Positions 43,083 through 51,992 are shown, counted from the stretch's first letter. The stretch is DNA of 64,000 nt from Planomonospora sp. ID82291 (GCF_015711645.1 NZ_JABTEX010000001.1:2046001-2110000), one strand, 5' to 3'. Program-made: numbers and translations. The notes: generated by a model not told the origin, from the letters alone.

Positions 43083-43820
43083 TCACTGCCAGCGGAAGAG
43101 CCGGGCCGCCAGCCCGCCGAACAGCAGCAGGGTCACGGCCATCACCGCCAGGTTCAGCGGCTGCGGGGCACCGCCCGCCCAGGTGTCCCGCAGCGCCTGG
43201 CCGAAGGGCGCCAGGGGCAGGAAGTCGCCGATCCGCTGGAGCAGGTCGGGCAGGAACTCCCGGGGGAACCACATGCCGGCCATGAACATCAGCGGGAACA
43301 TCAGGAGCGAGCCGATGGCCGGTGCGGACTTGGCGTTGGGGGCGACCGCGGCGATCAGCAGGCCGACCGCGAACAGCGAGGCGGTGCCGAGGAGGAAGAC
43401 CCCGACGAAGGGCAGCGGGTTCTTGGGCACGGGCACGTCGAGGAAGAGGTGGCCCAGCACGACCAGCAGGGTCGTGGCGATCACCGAGACGGCGAGGTTG
43501 TTCACCAGCTGGGCGGCCAGCACCCTGATCGGACTGACCGGTGTGGTGGACATCCGGCGCAGCACCCCCGCCTCGCGGTAGGCCGCCAGCGTGCCGGGCA
43601 GCACGGTCAGCGCCATCGTCACCACGGACAGGATCGTCATCATCGCGGGGAAGTAGCCGTCGATCCCCCGCTGGCCGCCCATCTCCGGGTTCGCCTCCCG
43701 CAGGCCGGGGATGACGTTGCCCAGACCGATCAGGAGCACGAGCGGGAGCAGGATCGCGAAGATCAGCCCGCCCGGCTCGCGAAGGAACAGCTTGGCCTCG
43801 GTCATGATCATCTTGCTCAT
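43083..43820 (-). CDS. ABC-2 type transporter permease
   Basis: A 245-residue permease with six helices (LIFAILLPLVLLIGLGNVIPG, then FPAMMTILSVVTMALTVLPGTLAAYREAGVLRRMSTTPVSPI). The REAGVLRR...TPV motif is typical of drug/antibiotic ABC-2 exporters (DrrB-like). Its ATG lies within the last codons of the upstream ATPase gene (overlap of four bases), so the two are translationally coupled. Substrate unknown. Confidence 0.92.
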   Translation of the reverse strand: MSKMIMTEAKLFLREPGGLIFAILLPLVLLIGLGNVIPGLREANPEMGGQRGIDGYFPAMMTILSVVTMALTVLPGTLAAYREAGVLRRMSTTPVSPIRVLAAQLVNNLAVSVIATTLLVVLGHLFLDVPVPKNPLPFVGVFLLGTASLFAVGLLIAAVAPNAKSAPAIGSLLMFPLMFMAGMWFPREFLPDLLQRIGDFLPLAPFGQALRDTWAGGAPQPLNLAVMAVTLLLFGGLAARLFRWQ

Positions 43821-44728
43821 CGGGCGTCTCCATGGGTGATCTTCTTGCCGGTGAGGGCGAGGAACGCGTCGTCGAGGGTGGCCTGCTCGACGCGGAGGTC
43901 GGCGGGGACGACCCCGGCCGCGGCCAGGGCGGTGGTGATCGCCAGCAGCAGGTCGCCGGTGCCGGTGACCTCGACCCTCCCGCCGGCGCTGTGCACCCCG
44001 GTCACCTCGGGCAGCGCCTTCAGCACGGCGTCGTCGAGCGGTCCCGAGGGCCGGAACCTGACGGTCTGCTGCCGGTCGACCCGGGAGATCAGCCCGGCCG
44101 GGCTGTCGACGGCGACCACCCGCCCGGAGTCGATCAGCGCGATCCGGTCGCAGAGCCGCTCGGCCTCCTCCATGAAGTGGGTGACCAGCACGATCGTCAC
44201 GCCGTCCGCCCGGACCTGCTCGATGAGGTCCCAGGTGTCCCGGCGGGCCTGCGGGTCCAGCCCGGTGGTCAGCTCGTCCAGGATCGCCACCTTGGGGTCG
44301 CCGACCAGCGCCAGTGCGATGGAGAGCCGCTGCTGCTGGCCGCCGGAGAGCTTGCCGTACCGGGCGTCGCGCTTGTCGGCGAGCCCGACGCGCTCCAGCA
44401 GCGCGTTCCAGTCGGCGGGCCGGGAGTAGAAGGACGCGTACAGGTCCAGCGCCTCCCAGACCTTGATCTTCTCGGGGAGCGCGGAGCTCTGCAGCTGCAC
44501 GCCGAGCTCCTCCTTGAGCGCGTCGCGGTGCAGGCCGCCGAGCACCCGCACCGTGCCGGAGTCGGGGGTGCGCAGGCCGGCGACGCACTCGACGGTGGTC
44601 GTCTTGCCGGCGCCGTTGGGGCCGAGAACGCCGAAGATCTCGCCCTCCTCGACGGTGAACGACACGTCGTCCACCGCGAGCCGGTCGCGGTACCGCTTGC
44701 GGAGGTTTGCAACCTCGATCACCTTCAT
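43817..44728 (-). CDS. ABC transporter ATP-binding protein (DrrA-like)
   Basis: A 303-residue ATPase: Walker A GPNGAGKTT, Q-loop QLQSSALPEKIKVWE, signature LSGGQQQRLSIALALVGDPK, Walker B VAILDELTTGLDP, switch histidine VTHFMEEAE. A C-terminal domain of about 80 residues follows, as in DrrA-type exporters. With the overlapping permease gene it forms a two-gene exporter. A two-component system starts divergently 145 bp upstream and may regulate it, the common arrangement; this is inference. Confidence 0.93.
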   Translation of the reverse strand: MKVIEVANLRKRYRDRLAVDDVSFTVEEGEIFGVLGPNGAGKTTTVECVAGLRTPDSGTVRVLGGLHRDALKEELGVQLQSSALPEKIKVWEALDLYASFYSRPADWNALLERVGLADKRDARYGKLSGGQQQRLSIALALVGDPKVAILDELTTGLDPQARRDTWDLIEQVRADGVTIVLVTHFMEEAERLCDRIALIDSGRVVAVDSPAGLISRVDRQQTVRFRPSGPLDDAVLKALPEVTGVHSAGGRVEVTGTGDLLLAITTALAAAGVVPADLRVEQATLDDAFLALTGKKITHGDAR

Positions 44729-44873
44729 GGCGACGACACTAGGAATCGCGGGGTTCGGGCGGAATCGGCCTGGGCACCGAGCCGGGGTGGGGCTATCCCC
44801 ACCCCGGTACGGCACGCGGCCCCCTGTGCGGAACCCGCCCGATCCACCAGACTTCATGCATGAGGCGGACGGC

Positions 44874-46403
44874 ATGAGGCGATATGCGACGGCCACCGGC
44901 CGGTCCCTGCTCCTGGGACTCCTGGCGCTGGCGGACCTGCTCCTGGCGATGGTGACGCTGCTGGGGATCGTCCTCTCGTTCACCCTGGGAATGATCTTCC
45001 TCTTCACGCCGGCGGTCCGGGTGATCCGGTGGCGTACGACGCTCGCCAGGAGGCTGAGCGGCAGGTGGCTCGGGCGCGAGGTCGGACCGTCCTACCTGCC
45101 GCCCCCGCCGCCGGTCCGGCCCCAGCCCGACGGCTGGTACCGCTACGACCGCCAGCTCTACAAGACACCGCGCTGGCCCGAGTGGAACAACCGCTGGAAG
45201 TGGATGTGCAGCGACCCGGCCACCTGGCGGGACGGACTCTGGCTGCTGCTCAACCCGCTCATGGGCGTCGTGCTGCTGCTGCCCGCGGTCGCGGCCGGGT
45301 ACGGCGCGGCCGCGGCGTGGCGCTGGCATCCGGCGGCGCTGCCCGCGGGTCTGGCCGTCACCGCCGCCGCGGTCGCCGCGGCTCCCCGGCTGCTGCGCTT
45401 CTACGGCTGGTGGCACGAGCTGCTGCTCGGCCCCACGGCCAAGTCCCTGCTGGCGAGCCGGATCCACACACTCGACCAGGCCCGCCTGGAGACGGCCGAT
45501 TCGCAGGCGTCCGAGCTGCGCCGGATCGAGCGCGACCTGCACGACGGGGCCCAGGCCCGGCTGGTGGCCATCGGCATGACGCTCGGCGCCGTCGAGGCGC
45601 TGGTGGACTCCGACCCGGCGGCGGCCAAGGCGCTGCTGGCCAAGGCGCGCGACGCCTCGTCCACGGCCCTCACCGAACTGCGCGACCTGGTCCGGGGCAT
45701 CCACCCGCCGGTGCTGGCCGAACGCGGCCTCGGCGACGCCGTACGGGCCCTGGCCCTGGACAGCCCGCTGAAGGCCGAGGTCACCGTCGACCTGAAGACG
45801 CGGCCCGAGGCGCCCGTCGAGTCGGCCGCCTACTTCTCGGTCAGCGAGCTGCTGACCAACGCGGCCCGGCACGGGGGGGCGGACCGCGTCTGGATCGACG
45901 TCAGCGGCCGGGGCAAGAGCCTGCGGATCACGGTCACCGACGACGGCTCGGGCGGCGCCGATCCGGAGCGGGGCAGCGGCCTGCGCGGCATCGAGCGGCG
46001 GCTGGCCGCCTTCGACGGGGTGCTGGCCGTCAGCAGCCCGCGGGGCGGCCCGACCACCGCCACCATCGACCTGCCGCACGCCCTGGTCTGGGAGGAGGAG
46101 CGCGACCCGAGGCCGCGGATGCCCCGGTGGAAGTGGCTGATCGTCGGGCTCGGCTACGGCCTGGGATGGCTCCCGCTCTTCGCGCAGGGCGTGGTCGCGG
46201 CGGTGATGAAGGCCGTCGCCCCGGAGAACAAGAGCTGGTTCTACACTCTCTACCTTCCCGAATCGGCGCAGTGGCCGATGATCGCCTTCAACGTCGTCCT
46301 CGGCGTCGGCATGTACGCCGCGGCCGTGCTGATCCCGATCCAGCACTCCCGCGAACGCTGGATGGCCGAGGCCACTCCGCGCCGCCTATGGTTGGACCGG
46401 TGA
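44874..46403 (+). CDS. two-component sensor histidine kinase (NarL-partner type)
   Basis: A 509-residue membrane kinase. An N-terminal PspC-like/DUF sensor region with helix pairs (LLLGLLALADLLLAMVTLLGIVLSF; LLLNPLMGVVLLLPAVAAGY), the HisKA_3 dimerisation domain with phospho-acceptor His in IERDLHDGAQARL, a compact HATPase (SELLTNAARHGGADRVW, DDGSGGADPERGSGLRGIERRL), and two extra C-terminal helices after the catalytic domain, which is unusual. ATG 44874 is preferred (GAGG eight bases before); ATG 44856 is possible. The regulator gene follows after 25 bp. Confidence 0.9.
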   Translation: MRRYATATGRSLLLGLLALADLLLAMVTLLGIVLSFTLGMIFLFTPAVRVIRWRTTLARRLSGRWLGREVGPSYLPPPPPVRPQPDGWYRYDRQLYKTPRWPEWNNRWKWMCSDPATWRDGLWLLLNPLMGVVLLLPAVAAGYGAAAAWRWHPAALPAGLAVTAAAVAAAPRLLRFYGWWHELLLGPTAKSLLASRIHTLDQARLETADSQASELRRIERDLHDGAQARLVAIGMTLGAVEALVDSDPAAAKALLAKARDASSTALTELRDLVRGIHPPVLAERGLGDAVRALALDSPLKAEVTVDLKTRPEAPVESAAYFSVSELLTNAARHGGADRVWIDVSGRGKSLRITVTDDGSGGADPERGSGLRGIERRLAAFDGVLAVSSPRGGPTTATIDLPHALVWEEERDPRPRMPRWKWLIVGLGYGLGWLPLFAQGVVAAVMKAVAPENKSWFYTLYLPESAQWPMIAFNVVLGVGMYAAAVLIPIQHSRERWMAEATPRRLWLDR

Positions 46404-46428
46404 CCACCCGCACCGACCGGCCGGGCCG

Positions 46429-47088
46429 ATGAGACCCCGCGCCGTCATCGCCGAAGACCTCTACCTGCTCCGCGAGGGCCTCGTCCACCTGCTCCAGGCG
46501 CACGGCTTCGAGGTCGTCGCCGCCGTCGAGTCCGGCCCCGAGCTGCTGAAGGCGCTCACCGCCGAGCGCCCCGACGTGGCCGTGGTGGACGTACGGCTCC
46601 CGCCCACCTTCACCGACGAGGGCCTCCAGGCCGCGCTGGCCGCCCGCCAGGCGGTCCCCGGCCTGCCGATCCTGGTGCTCTCCCAGCACGTCGAGCAGCT
46701 CTACGCCCGCGAGCTGCTCGCCGACGGCTCCGGAGGGATCGGCTACCTGCTGAAGGACCGGGTGTTCAACGCCGACCAGTTCGTCGACGCGGTGCGCCGG
46801 GTCGCGGCCGGGGGGACCGCGATGGACCCCGAGGTGATCGCCAAGCTGCTGGCCAGCACTGCCCGGCACGGACCGCTCGCCGCGCTGACCCCGCGCGAGC
46901 GGGAGGTGCTGGAGCTGATGGCCGAGGGCCGGTCCAACGCGGCGATCTCCCAGCGGCTGTTCCTCAGCGAGAGCGCGGTCGGCAAGCACACCGCGAACAT
47001 CTTCGCCAAGCTCGGCCTCGGCCCGTCCGACGACGACAACCGCCGGGTCCTGGCCGTGCTGACCTACCTCAACGCGGCCCGGTCCTGA
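46429..47088 (+). CDS. LuxR/NarL-type response regulator
   Basis: A 219-residue response regulator. The receiver domain has the acidic pair in VIAEDLYLLREGL, phospho-acceptor Asp in VAVVDVRLPP, and the Lys in GYLLKDRV. The C-terminal LuxR helix-turn-helix is LTPREREVLELMAEGRSNAAISQRLFLSESAVGKHTANIFAKLGL. Partner of the kinase just upstream. The divergent ABC exporter is the likely target. Confidence 0.94.
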   Translation: MRPRAVIAEDLYLLREGLVHLLQAHGFEVVAAVESGPELLKALTAERPDVAVVDVRLPPTFTDEGLQAALAARQAVPGLPILVLSQHVEQLYARELLADGSGGIGYLLKDRVFNADQFVDAVRRVAAGGTAMDPEVIAKLLASTARHGPLAALTPREREVLELMAEGRSNAAISQRLFLSESAVGKHTANIFAKLGLGPSDDDNRRVLAVLTYLNAARS

Positions 47089-47208
47089 ACGCCCCCGCCG
47101 CGATCCGCCGCGGTGCGCCGCGGTGCGCCGCGCGGCGGGGCCGAATGTCGGTGGCAGCGGATAACGTCTTTCTGAGTACGGGCATCCGTCCTCAGAAGGG
47201 ATTCCGCC

Positions 47209-48309
47209 GTGAAATTCCGGGTTGACCGTGACATCTTGGCCGAAGCCGTGGCCTGGGCCGCCCGGGCGCTGCCGGCCCGTCCGGCGATCCCCGTCCTGTC
47301 CGGCCTGCTCCTGGAGGCCGGACAGGAGGACCTCGTGCTCTCGGCCTTCGACTACGACGTCTCCGCCCGGGCCTCGGTGGAGGCCGCCGTGGCCGAGCCC
47401 GGCCGGGTGCTGCTCCCGGGCCGGGTCCTGGCGGAGATCACGCGGAGCCTGCCGGGGGAGGCGGTCGAGGTCGTCGCAGACGGGGCGGAGGCGACGCTCA
47501 CCTGCGGCAGCGCGGAGTTCACCCTGCGCACCATGCCGGTGGAGGACTTCCCGACGCTGCCCGCCATGCCCCCGAAGATCGGCGCGATCGGCGGCGGGGT
47601 CTTCGCGAGCGCGGTCGGCCAGGTCGCCCCCGCGGCCAGCCGCGACGAGACCCTGCCCATGCTGACCGGCGTCCGGGTCGACGTCTCCGGCCGGCACGTG
47701 GCGATGGCCGCCACCGACCGCTACCGCATCGCGGCCAGGGAGTTCGACTGGCGGCCGGAGCGGCCCGACGCCGAGGCCGCCGCGGTGGTCCCCGCCCGGG
47801 TGCTCGTCGAGGTGGCCAGGTCGCTGCGCGGCGGCGAGGTGGCGGTGGCGCTGGGCGACGGCATCGCGGGGTTCGAGAGCGTCGGGCGGAGCACCACGGT
47901 CCGGCTGCTCGACGAGCAGTTCATCGACTACCGCACCCGGCTGACCGGTGACCGGTCCATCCGGGCGGACGTCCGGGTGGCGCCGTTCGTCGAGGCCATC
48001 AAGCGGATCCGGCTGGTCGCCGAGCCCACCACCGCGATCCGGCTCTCCTTCGGGCAGGGGCGGGTGACCATCCAGGCGGGGGGCGGCGAGGTGGGCCGGG
48101 GGACGGAGGTCCTCGACGCGGAGCTGTCCGGCGGCGACATCCAGATCGCCTTCCAGTCCCAGTTCCTGCTGGACGGCCTCGCGGGGGTCGAGAGCGAGTT
48201 CGTCCGCCTCAACATGGAGTCGCCGACGCGCCCCGCCCTCATCACCGAGGTCCCCGGCGACGCCGTGCCCGCCTTCCGCTACCTCGTCATGTCCCTGCGC
48301 CAGGCGTGA
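47209..48309 (+). CDS. DNA polymerase III beta-clamp paralogue
   Basis: A 366-residue sliding-clamp protein with the three-domain beta architecture: N-terminal MKFRVDRDILAEAVAWAARALPARPAIPVLSGLLLEA, the FPTLPAMP loop at the end of domain 1, MLTGVRVDVSGRHVAMAATDRYRIA in domain 2, and the C-terminal EVPGDAVPAFRYLVMSLRQA, which closes with MxL before a degenerate tail. There is no dnaA or recF here, so this is probably a second copy beside the normal dnaN elsewhere (inference). Streptomyces also carry such paralogues. GTG start. Possibly used for repair or specialised polymerases. Confidence 0.9.
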   Translation: MKFRVDRDILAEAVAWAARALPARPAIPVLSGLLLEAGQEDLVLSAFDYDVSARASVEAAVAEPGRVLLPGRVLAEITRSLPGEAVEVVADGAEATLTCGSAEFTLRTMPVEDFPTLPAMPPKIGAIGGGVFASAVGQVAPAASRDETLPMLTGVRVDVSGRHVAMAATDRYRIAAREFDWRPERPDAEAAAVVPARVLVEVARSLRGGEVAVALGDGIAGFESVGRSTTVRLLDEQFIDYRTRLTGDRSIRADVRVAPFVEAIKRIRLVAEPTTAIRLSFGQGRVTIQAGGGEVGRGTEVLDAELSGGDIQIAFQSQFLLDGLAGVESEFVRLNMESPTRPALITEVPGDAVPAFRYLVMSLRQA

Positions 48310-48360
48310 CCGCCTCCCCGCAGCGGGGGTGAGCCCGTCCCCGCGTGCCAGGCGCGGCCC

Positions 48361-48420
48361 CGGGCCGAGTACGTCTCCCGGGCCGAGTACGTCTCCCGGG
48401 CCGAGTACGTCTCCCGGGCC
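48361..48420. repeat. 18-bp tandem repeat, three copies plus a part
   Basis: Three exact copies of CGGGCCGAGTACGTCTCC and a six-base partial copy, 51 bp after the beta-clamp stop. Confidence 0.95.
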
Positions 48421-48469
48421 GGGCGCGGGCGACGCCCGGTGCCTCCGCGCGCCGACCCGTGCCCCGCAT

Positions 48470-48507
48470 GCGGAAGGGCCCGTCCCGATGGGGGCGGGCC
48501 CTTCCGC
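48470..48507. terminator. terminator between beta-clamp paralogue and GntR gene
   Basis: Inverted repeat with 13 perfect base pairs (GCGGAAGGGCCCG and complement), extendable to 17 with one G-U pair, loop GATG. It serves both convergent genes. Confidence 0.8.
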
Positions 48508-48534
48508 GTCGTGTGCGGGAACAGCGCCGCCGGG

Positions 48535-49224
48535 TCAGGCGGAGACGTCCTGGGAGTCGGTGAGCGCGATCAGGATGTGCTCCATGCACGCGTGTCCCGC
48601 ACGCTCGGCGGCGGTCACGTCGCCGGCGGCGATGGCGCGGGCGATCGCGTCGTGCGGGATGTAGCTGCTGTCGAGCGCCGTCCCCGCCGCCTTGATGCTG
48701 GCGCGCAGGGCGGCCGAGAAGTCCTCGTAGAGGTCGACCAGGACGCGGTTGTGGGTGGCGTGGACGACCGCCATGTGGAAGGCGAGGTCGGCCTCGACGA
48801 ACCCGTCGGGCTCGCCGAGCTCCCAGGCCCGCTCCCGCACGGCCAGGGCGTCGTCGATGAGGGCGATGTCCTCGTCGGTGCGACGGGTGGCGGCCAGCCG
48901 GGCGGCCTCCACCTCCAGGGCGCGCCGCACCTCGAAGATCTCCAGCTGCTCGGCGGCGCGCAGCCGCCGGAGCATGGCCCCGGAGAGCTCGCTCGTGGCG
49001 CGCACGTAGGTGCCGTCACCCTGGCGGCACTCCAGCAGGCCCGCGTGGGTGAGCGCCCGGACGGCTTCCCGCACGGTGTTGCGTCCGACCCCGAGCTGAT
49101 CGGCGAGCACCGTCTCCGTGGGGATCTTCGCGTTCATCTGCCAGGAGTTCGACGTGATCTGCTCTTTCAGCTGATCGATCACCTGGTCGACGAGCGACGC
49201 TCGGTGCGCCGTACGCAGACTCAC
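48535..49224 (-). CDS. FadR-type GntR family transcriptional regulator
   Basis: A 229-residue regulator. Winged helix at residues about 8-75 (LVDQVIDQLKEQITSNSW, IPTETVLADQLGVGRNTVREAVRALTHAGLL) and a C-terminal FCD ligand domain with metal-type histidines (DLAFHMAVVHATHNRVL, HDAIARAIAAGD). GTG at 49224 is chosen because AGGAGGCGGACT precedes it; a longer reading starts at 49248. A short palindrome (49259-49269) upstream may be its operator. No obvious target gene adjoins, so it may only be autoregulatory here. Confidence 0.9.
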   Translation of the reverse strand: MSLRTAHRASLVDQVIDQLKEQITSNSWQMNAKIPTETVLADQLGVGRNTVREAVRALTHAGLLECRQGDGTYVRATSELSGAMLRRLRAAEQLEIFEVRRALEVEAARLAATRRTDEDIALIDDALAVRERAWELGEPDGFVEADLAFHMAVVHATHNRVLVDLYEDFSAALRASIKAAGTALDSSYIPHDAIARAIAAGDVTAAERAGHACMEHILIALTDSQDVSA

Positions 49225-49258
49225 AGTCCGCCTCCTATGGGGAACCAATCATCCTATG

Positions 49259-49269
49259 AGTCAATGACT
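49259..49269. promoter_or_regulatory. short palindrome upstream of the GntR gene
   Basis: AGTCA-A-TGACT, 35 bp before the GTG start, in a locally AT-rich promoter region. Possible operator for the FadR-type regulator. Confidence 0.4.
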
Positions 49270-49332
49270 GATCGACCCTAATTATTCCGGAGGCATAAAT
49301 CCAAATCTGGAGCCCTGGGGGCAAGAGAATTC

Positions 49333-50691
49333 TTACCGCACCAGAGCCGAGTCGACCGTCATTCCCACCAGCGCGCCGCGCACGCCGACTGCCTCGAGTG
49401 CCTTACGATACGCCGCGGTCTGCGACTCCTGTGCACCGGCCCGGCCGTACAGGTCGCCGAGCCGGCGCCAGACCCGGGCGGCCTCCCGGCCGGAGCCCGC
49501 GAGCGCCGGGCGCAGGCCGTCGAGCAGGGCCTGGGCGTTCCGCAGGCTGCTGAGGGCGTGGCCCTCGCCGTACGCGAGCGCGACCTCGGCGAGCACGAGG
49601 TGCGCTGTGGCGCCGATGCCGTCCGGGTGCTCTCCGAGGACGTCGAGGGCCGACCCGGCCAGGCGGACCGCGCCGCCGGGGTCGCCGGTCCGCAGGTGCA
49701 CGTGGGCGAGCACGACCAGGCTCCTGGCGCGCTCTCCGACGCGGGCGGGGAAGGAGGCGAAGACCTCGCCGGCCGCGTTCGCGAGCTCGGGGATCCCGCT
49801 CATGGGCTCGTCGTCGCGCAAGGCCGCCAGCCGGGACCACTCCATCGCGACGAAGGCGAGTCTGAGGGCCATCCGGGCCGGACGCCCGGTCGCGATCGCA
49901 TCGTCGGCGAGGCGTACGGCGAGCGCCGAGTCCTCTCCTTCGGCGGCGGTCGCACTCGCCTGCCAGAGGGAGCGGACCTCCGCTTCGCGGTTGACCACGG
50001 CGGGCACCCCGTTGGCCATGATGACCTGCCGGACGTAGGCCAGCCCCGGGGAGTCCGTCTCCCGGGAGGAGTCCGTCTCCATCAGGGCGGCGGCCAGGTC
50101 GACCGCGATCTCCCCCTGGGTCAGCGCCAGCCGGTTCACGTGGGCCAGGGCGTCGTGCGCCAGATCGTGGGCGCGCAGGGTGTCGCCGGCGCGCAGGTAG
50201 CACCTGCTCAGGGCGACGGTCAGCGGCAGGTCCGCCAGGCGCTCGGGATGGGCGGCGGCCTCGCGCCGGAGCCGCTCGAACGCCTCGACGGCGGAGCCGA
50301 GCCGGCCCTGCGACTCCAGGGCGCGGGCCCGGCCGAACCGGGCGAGGGCGGAGATGACGGCGTTCTCGTCGCCCGCGGCCTTGACGATCTCCGCGAAGCG
50401 GTCCGCCGCCAGGGCCGGGTCGCCGTGGTGGAGCTCCAGCTCCGCGTGGCGCAGGCCGAGCTCGGTGTCGATGCGCTGCCGCGGCTCGACCCCGTGCAGG
50501 AGGAACTCGGTGGTGCATCCCAGGCGCTCGGCGAGCAGCCGCGCGACCACGGGGGTCGGCGTGCGCTTGCCCGACTCGATGAGGGACACGTAACTGTCGG
50601 ACAGATCCGGCCCGGCGAGCTGGGCCTGGGACATGCGCCTGCTCAGCCGCAGTCCGCGGACACGGTCACCGATGGTTCCCTGACTCGGCAT
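49333..50691 (-). CDS. XRE-family regulator with TPR-like C-terminus
   Basis: A 452-residue protein. N-terminal Cro/CI helix-turn-helix at residues about 8-65 (IGDRVRGLRLSRRMSQAQLAGPDLSDSYVSLIESGKRTP). The remainder is an all-helical repeat region of TPR type (LELHHGDPALAADRFAEIVKAAGDENAV, RALESQGRLGSAVEAFERLRREA, ARVWRRLGDLYGRAGAQESQTAAYRKALEAVG). Such regulators respond to peptides or protein partners. ATG start. A small dyad (GTGCA-N8-TGCAC, 50722-50739) lies about 30 bp upstream. Confidence 0.9.
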   Translation of the reverse strand: MPSQGTIGDRVRGLRLSRRMSQAQLAGPDLSDSYVSLIESGKRTPTPVVARLLAERLGCTTEFLLHGVEPRQRIDTELGLRHAELELHHGDPALAADRFAEIVKAAGDENAVISALARFGRARALESQGRLGSAVEAFERLRREAAAHPERLADLPLTVALSRCYLRAGDTLRAHDLAHDALAHVNRLALTQGEIAVDLAAALMETDSSRETDSPGLAYVRQVIMANGVPAVVNREAEVRSLWQASATAAEGEDSALAVRLADDAIATGRPARMALRLAFVAMEWSRLAALRDDEPMSGIPELANAAGEVFASFPARVGERARSLVVLAHVHLRTGDPGGAVRLAGSALDVLGEHPDGIGATAHLVLAEVALAYGEGHALSSLRNAQALLDGLRPALAGSGREAARVWRRLGDLYGRAGAQESQTAAYRKALEAVGVRGALVGMTVDSALVR

Positions 50692-50824
50692 CTGATCTCT
50701 CAGGGCGGGGGATGGTCAATGGTGCAGCCATGATTGCACGAAGCAGTCGAATCGGGTAACCCCCGCGCAGAATCCCTGATCGAACTCGTTCCAATTCCGC
50801 TGCGTCACAGCGGACATACAGGGA

Positions 50825-51355
50825 TTAATCATCCGAGTCGTTGCCGCCCGGGAAGAGCATCTGACAGACCTCGAGGTAGAGCGTCTCGGGATAGGGGATG
50901 TAGGGGATGGTCGACAGCGCCTGGTCCTGACCCGCCGACTCGAGGACGAACTCGCCGTATCCCAGCATGCGCCCGAGCAGGGAGCGCTGGAAGCTCATGT
51001 CCGTCACCTTGCCGAGCGGCATCATGTCGACCCGCCGCGTGATCAGCCCCGTGGTGAGCAGCATGCGCTTGGAGGTCACGACGAAGTAGTCGACCGACCA
51101 CTCCGCCACCTTCCACACGAAGCGGATGAGCAGCAGCAACCAGGCCCACCAGACGACGAAGATCCCGCCGCCGGCGCCCTGGTCGTTGAGCCACTTGCTG
51201 AGCAGGCCGGCGATGATCAGGCCGCCGAAGACCTCGGCGACGGGACGGAGCAGCACGGCCGGGTGACGCCGCACCATGATGACCTGGTGTTCGTGGGGGA
51301 GCAGGTAGCGGTTGACCGACGAGGGAGCGGAGTCCCCGTGAGTCACCAGCCTCAT
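50825..51355 (-). CDS. bacterial PH-domain membrane protein
   Basis: A 176-residue membrane protein. Two helices in hairpin (VLLRPVAEVFGGLIIAGLLSKW, GIFVVWWAWLLLLIRFVWKVAEW) are followed by a bPH2 domain (VDYFVVTSKRMLLTTGLITRRVDMMPLGKVTDMSFQRSLLGRMLGYGEFVLESAGQDQALSTIPYIP). These domains are thought to scaffold membrane complexes; exact role unknown. Its ATG overlaps the stop of a 52-codon gene upstream (ATGA), so it is translationally coupled. Confidence 0.9.
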   Translation of the reverse strand: MRLVTHGDSAPSSVNRYLLPHEHQVIMVRRHPAVLLRPVAEVFGGLIIAGLLSKWLNDQGAGGGIFVVWWAWLLLLIRFVWKVAEWSVDYFVVTSKRMLLTTGLITRRVDMMPLGKVTDMSFQRSLLGRMLGYGEFVLESAGQDQALSTIPYIPYPETLYLEVCQMLFPGGNDSDD

Positions 51356-51510
51356 GAGAGGTGGGAGACGAACTGGGCCAGGGAATCGGCCGCGGTGTAC
51401 ATCGAGTCGATGGCTCCTCTGACGGTGTGCGCCGCATCATCCGGCCGGGTGAACAGGAAGAACGCCACGAAGATGATGGCACTCCATTTCAAAACCTTCT
51501 TGCCCTGCAC
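51352..51510 (-). CDS. 52-residue protein coupled to the PH-domain gene
   Basis: A short gene starting GTG (MQGKKVLKWSAIIFVAFFLF) with GGAGG five bases upstream. One N-terminal membrane helix or signal anchor (residues about 7-20) is followed by an amphipathic C-terminal part (AAHTVRGAIDSMYTAADSLAQFVSHL). Its TGA overlaps the ATG of the PH-domain gene by four bases. Length, ribosome site and coupling argue that it is real. It may be a small partner of the PH-domain protein; function unknown. Confidence 0.75.
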   Translation of the reverse strand: MQGKKVLKWSAIIFVAFFLFTRPDDAAHTVRGAIDSMYTAADSLAQFVSHLS

Positions 51511-51554
51511 TGAGGCCTCCAGTTACCACTCACCCACTGCACCCGACGTATACA

Positions 51555-51578
51555 TTACCCACGCATTACGTGGGGTAA
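51555..51578. promoter_or_regulatory. imperfect dyad upstream of the 52-residue gene
   Basis: TTACCCACG / CGTGGGGTAA arms around CATTA with one unpaired base. A partly similar motif sharing CACGCA occurs at about 51945-51967 before the next upstream gene on the same strand. Weak candidate for a shared regulator site. Confidence 0.35.
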
Positions 51579-51637
51579 AGCGCATGAGCCGATTCGGTCT
51601 TCCGCCGTCGGCGGACCTCACCGGCCCGGCACGGGTC

Positions 51638-51871
51638 TCATCGGTCGCGCCCGCTCGCGGCCGGCGCCAGCACCTGCAGGTGTTTGCGGGCGATCCGCTC
51701 CACCAGCCAGGGATGGGCGTGGCCTGTGATCTCCAGCGCACCGTAGCGGGCCGCGTCCACGCAGCGGGTCACGGTGGCCGCCGGATGGATCGCGGAGAAC
51801 TCCTCCCGCAGCACGGCGCTGAGGTCCGCGTAGGGGTCCGGTTCCGCGGCCGGGATGATGCCCTCGTTCAC
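51638..51871 (-). CDS. small three-helix-bundle-type protein
   Basis: A 77-residue hypothetical protein resembling the actinobacterial 'three-helix bundle dimerization' domain group: ADLSAVLREEFSAIHPAATVTRCVDAARYGALEITG then PWLVERIARKHLQVLA. GTG start with AGGGAGAACA directly before. No membrane segment. The function of the family is not known; single gene. Confidence 0.75.
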   Translation of the reverse strand: MNEGIIPAAEPDPYADLSAVLREEFSAIHPAATVTRCVDAARYGALEITGHAHPWLVERIARKHLQVLAPAASGRDR

Positions 51872-51963
51872 TGTTCTCCCTGTGTGCGTCCGCGGTCGCC
51901 GGGCCGGGCGTGCCGAAGAGATGCCCTGTCGAAACTCTCCGTACCCATGTAATCACGCAATGT

Positions 51964-51992
51964 AACGGAGGGTGTCGGCGACACCCTCCGTT
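51964..51992 (-). terminator. terminator after upp
   Basis: Perfect 13-bp inverted repeat (AACGGAGGGTGTC and complement) with loop GGC, about 95 bp past the upp stop on the transcribed strand. Confidence 0.75.
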
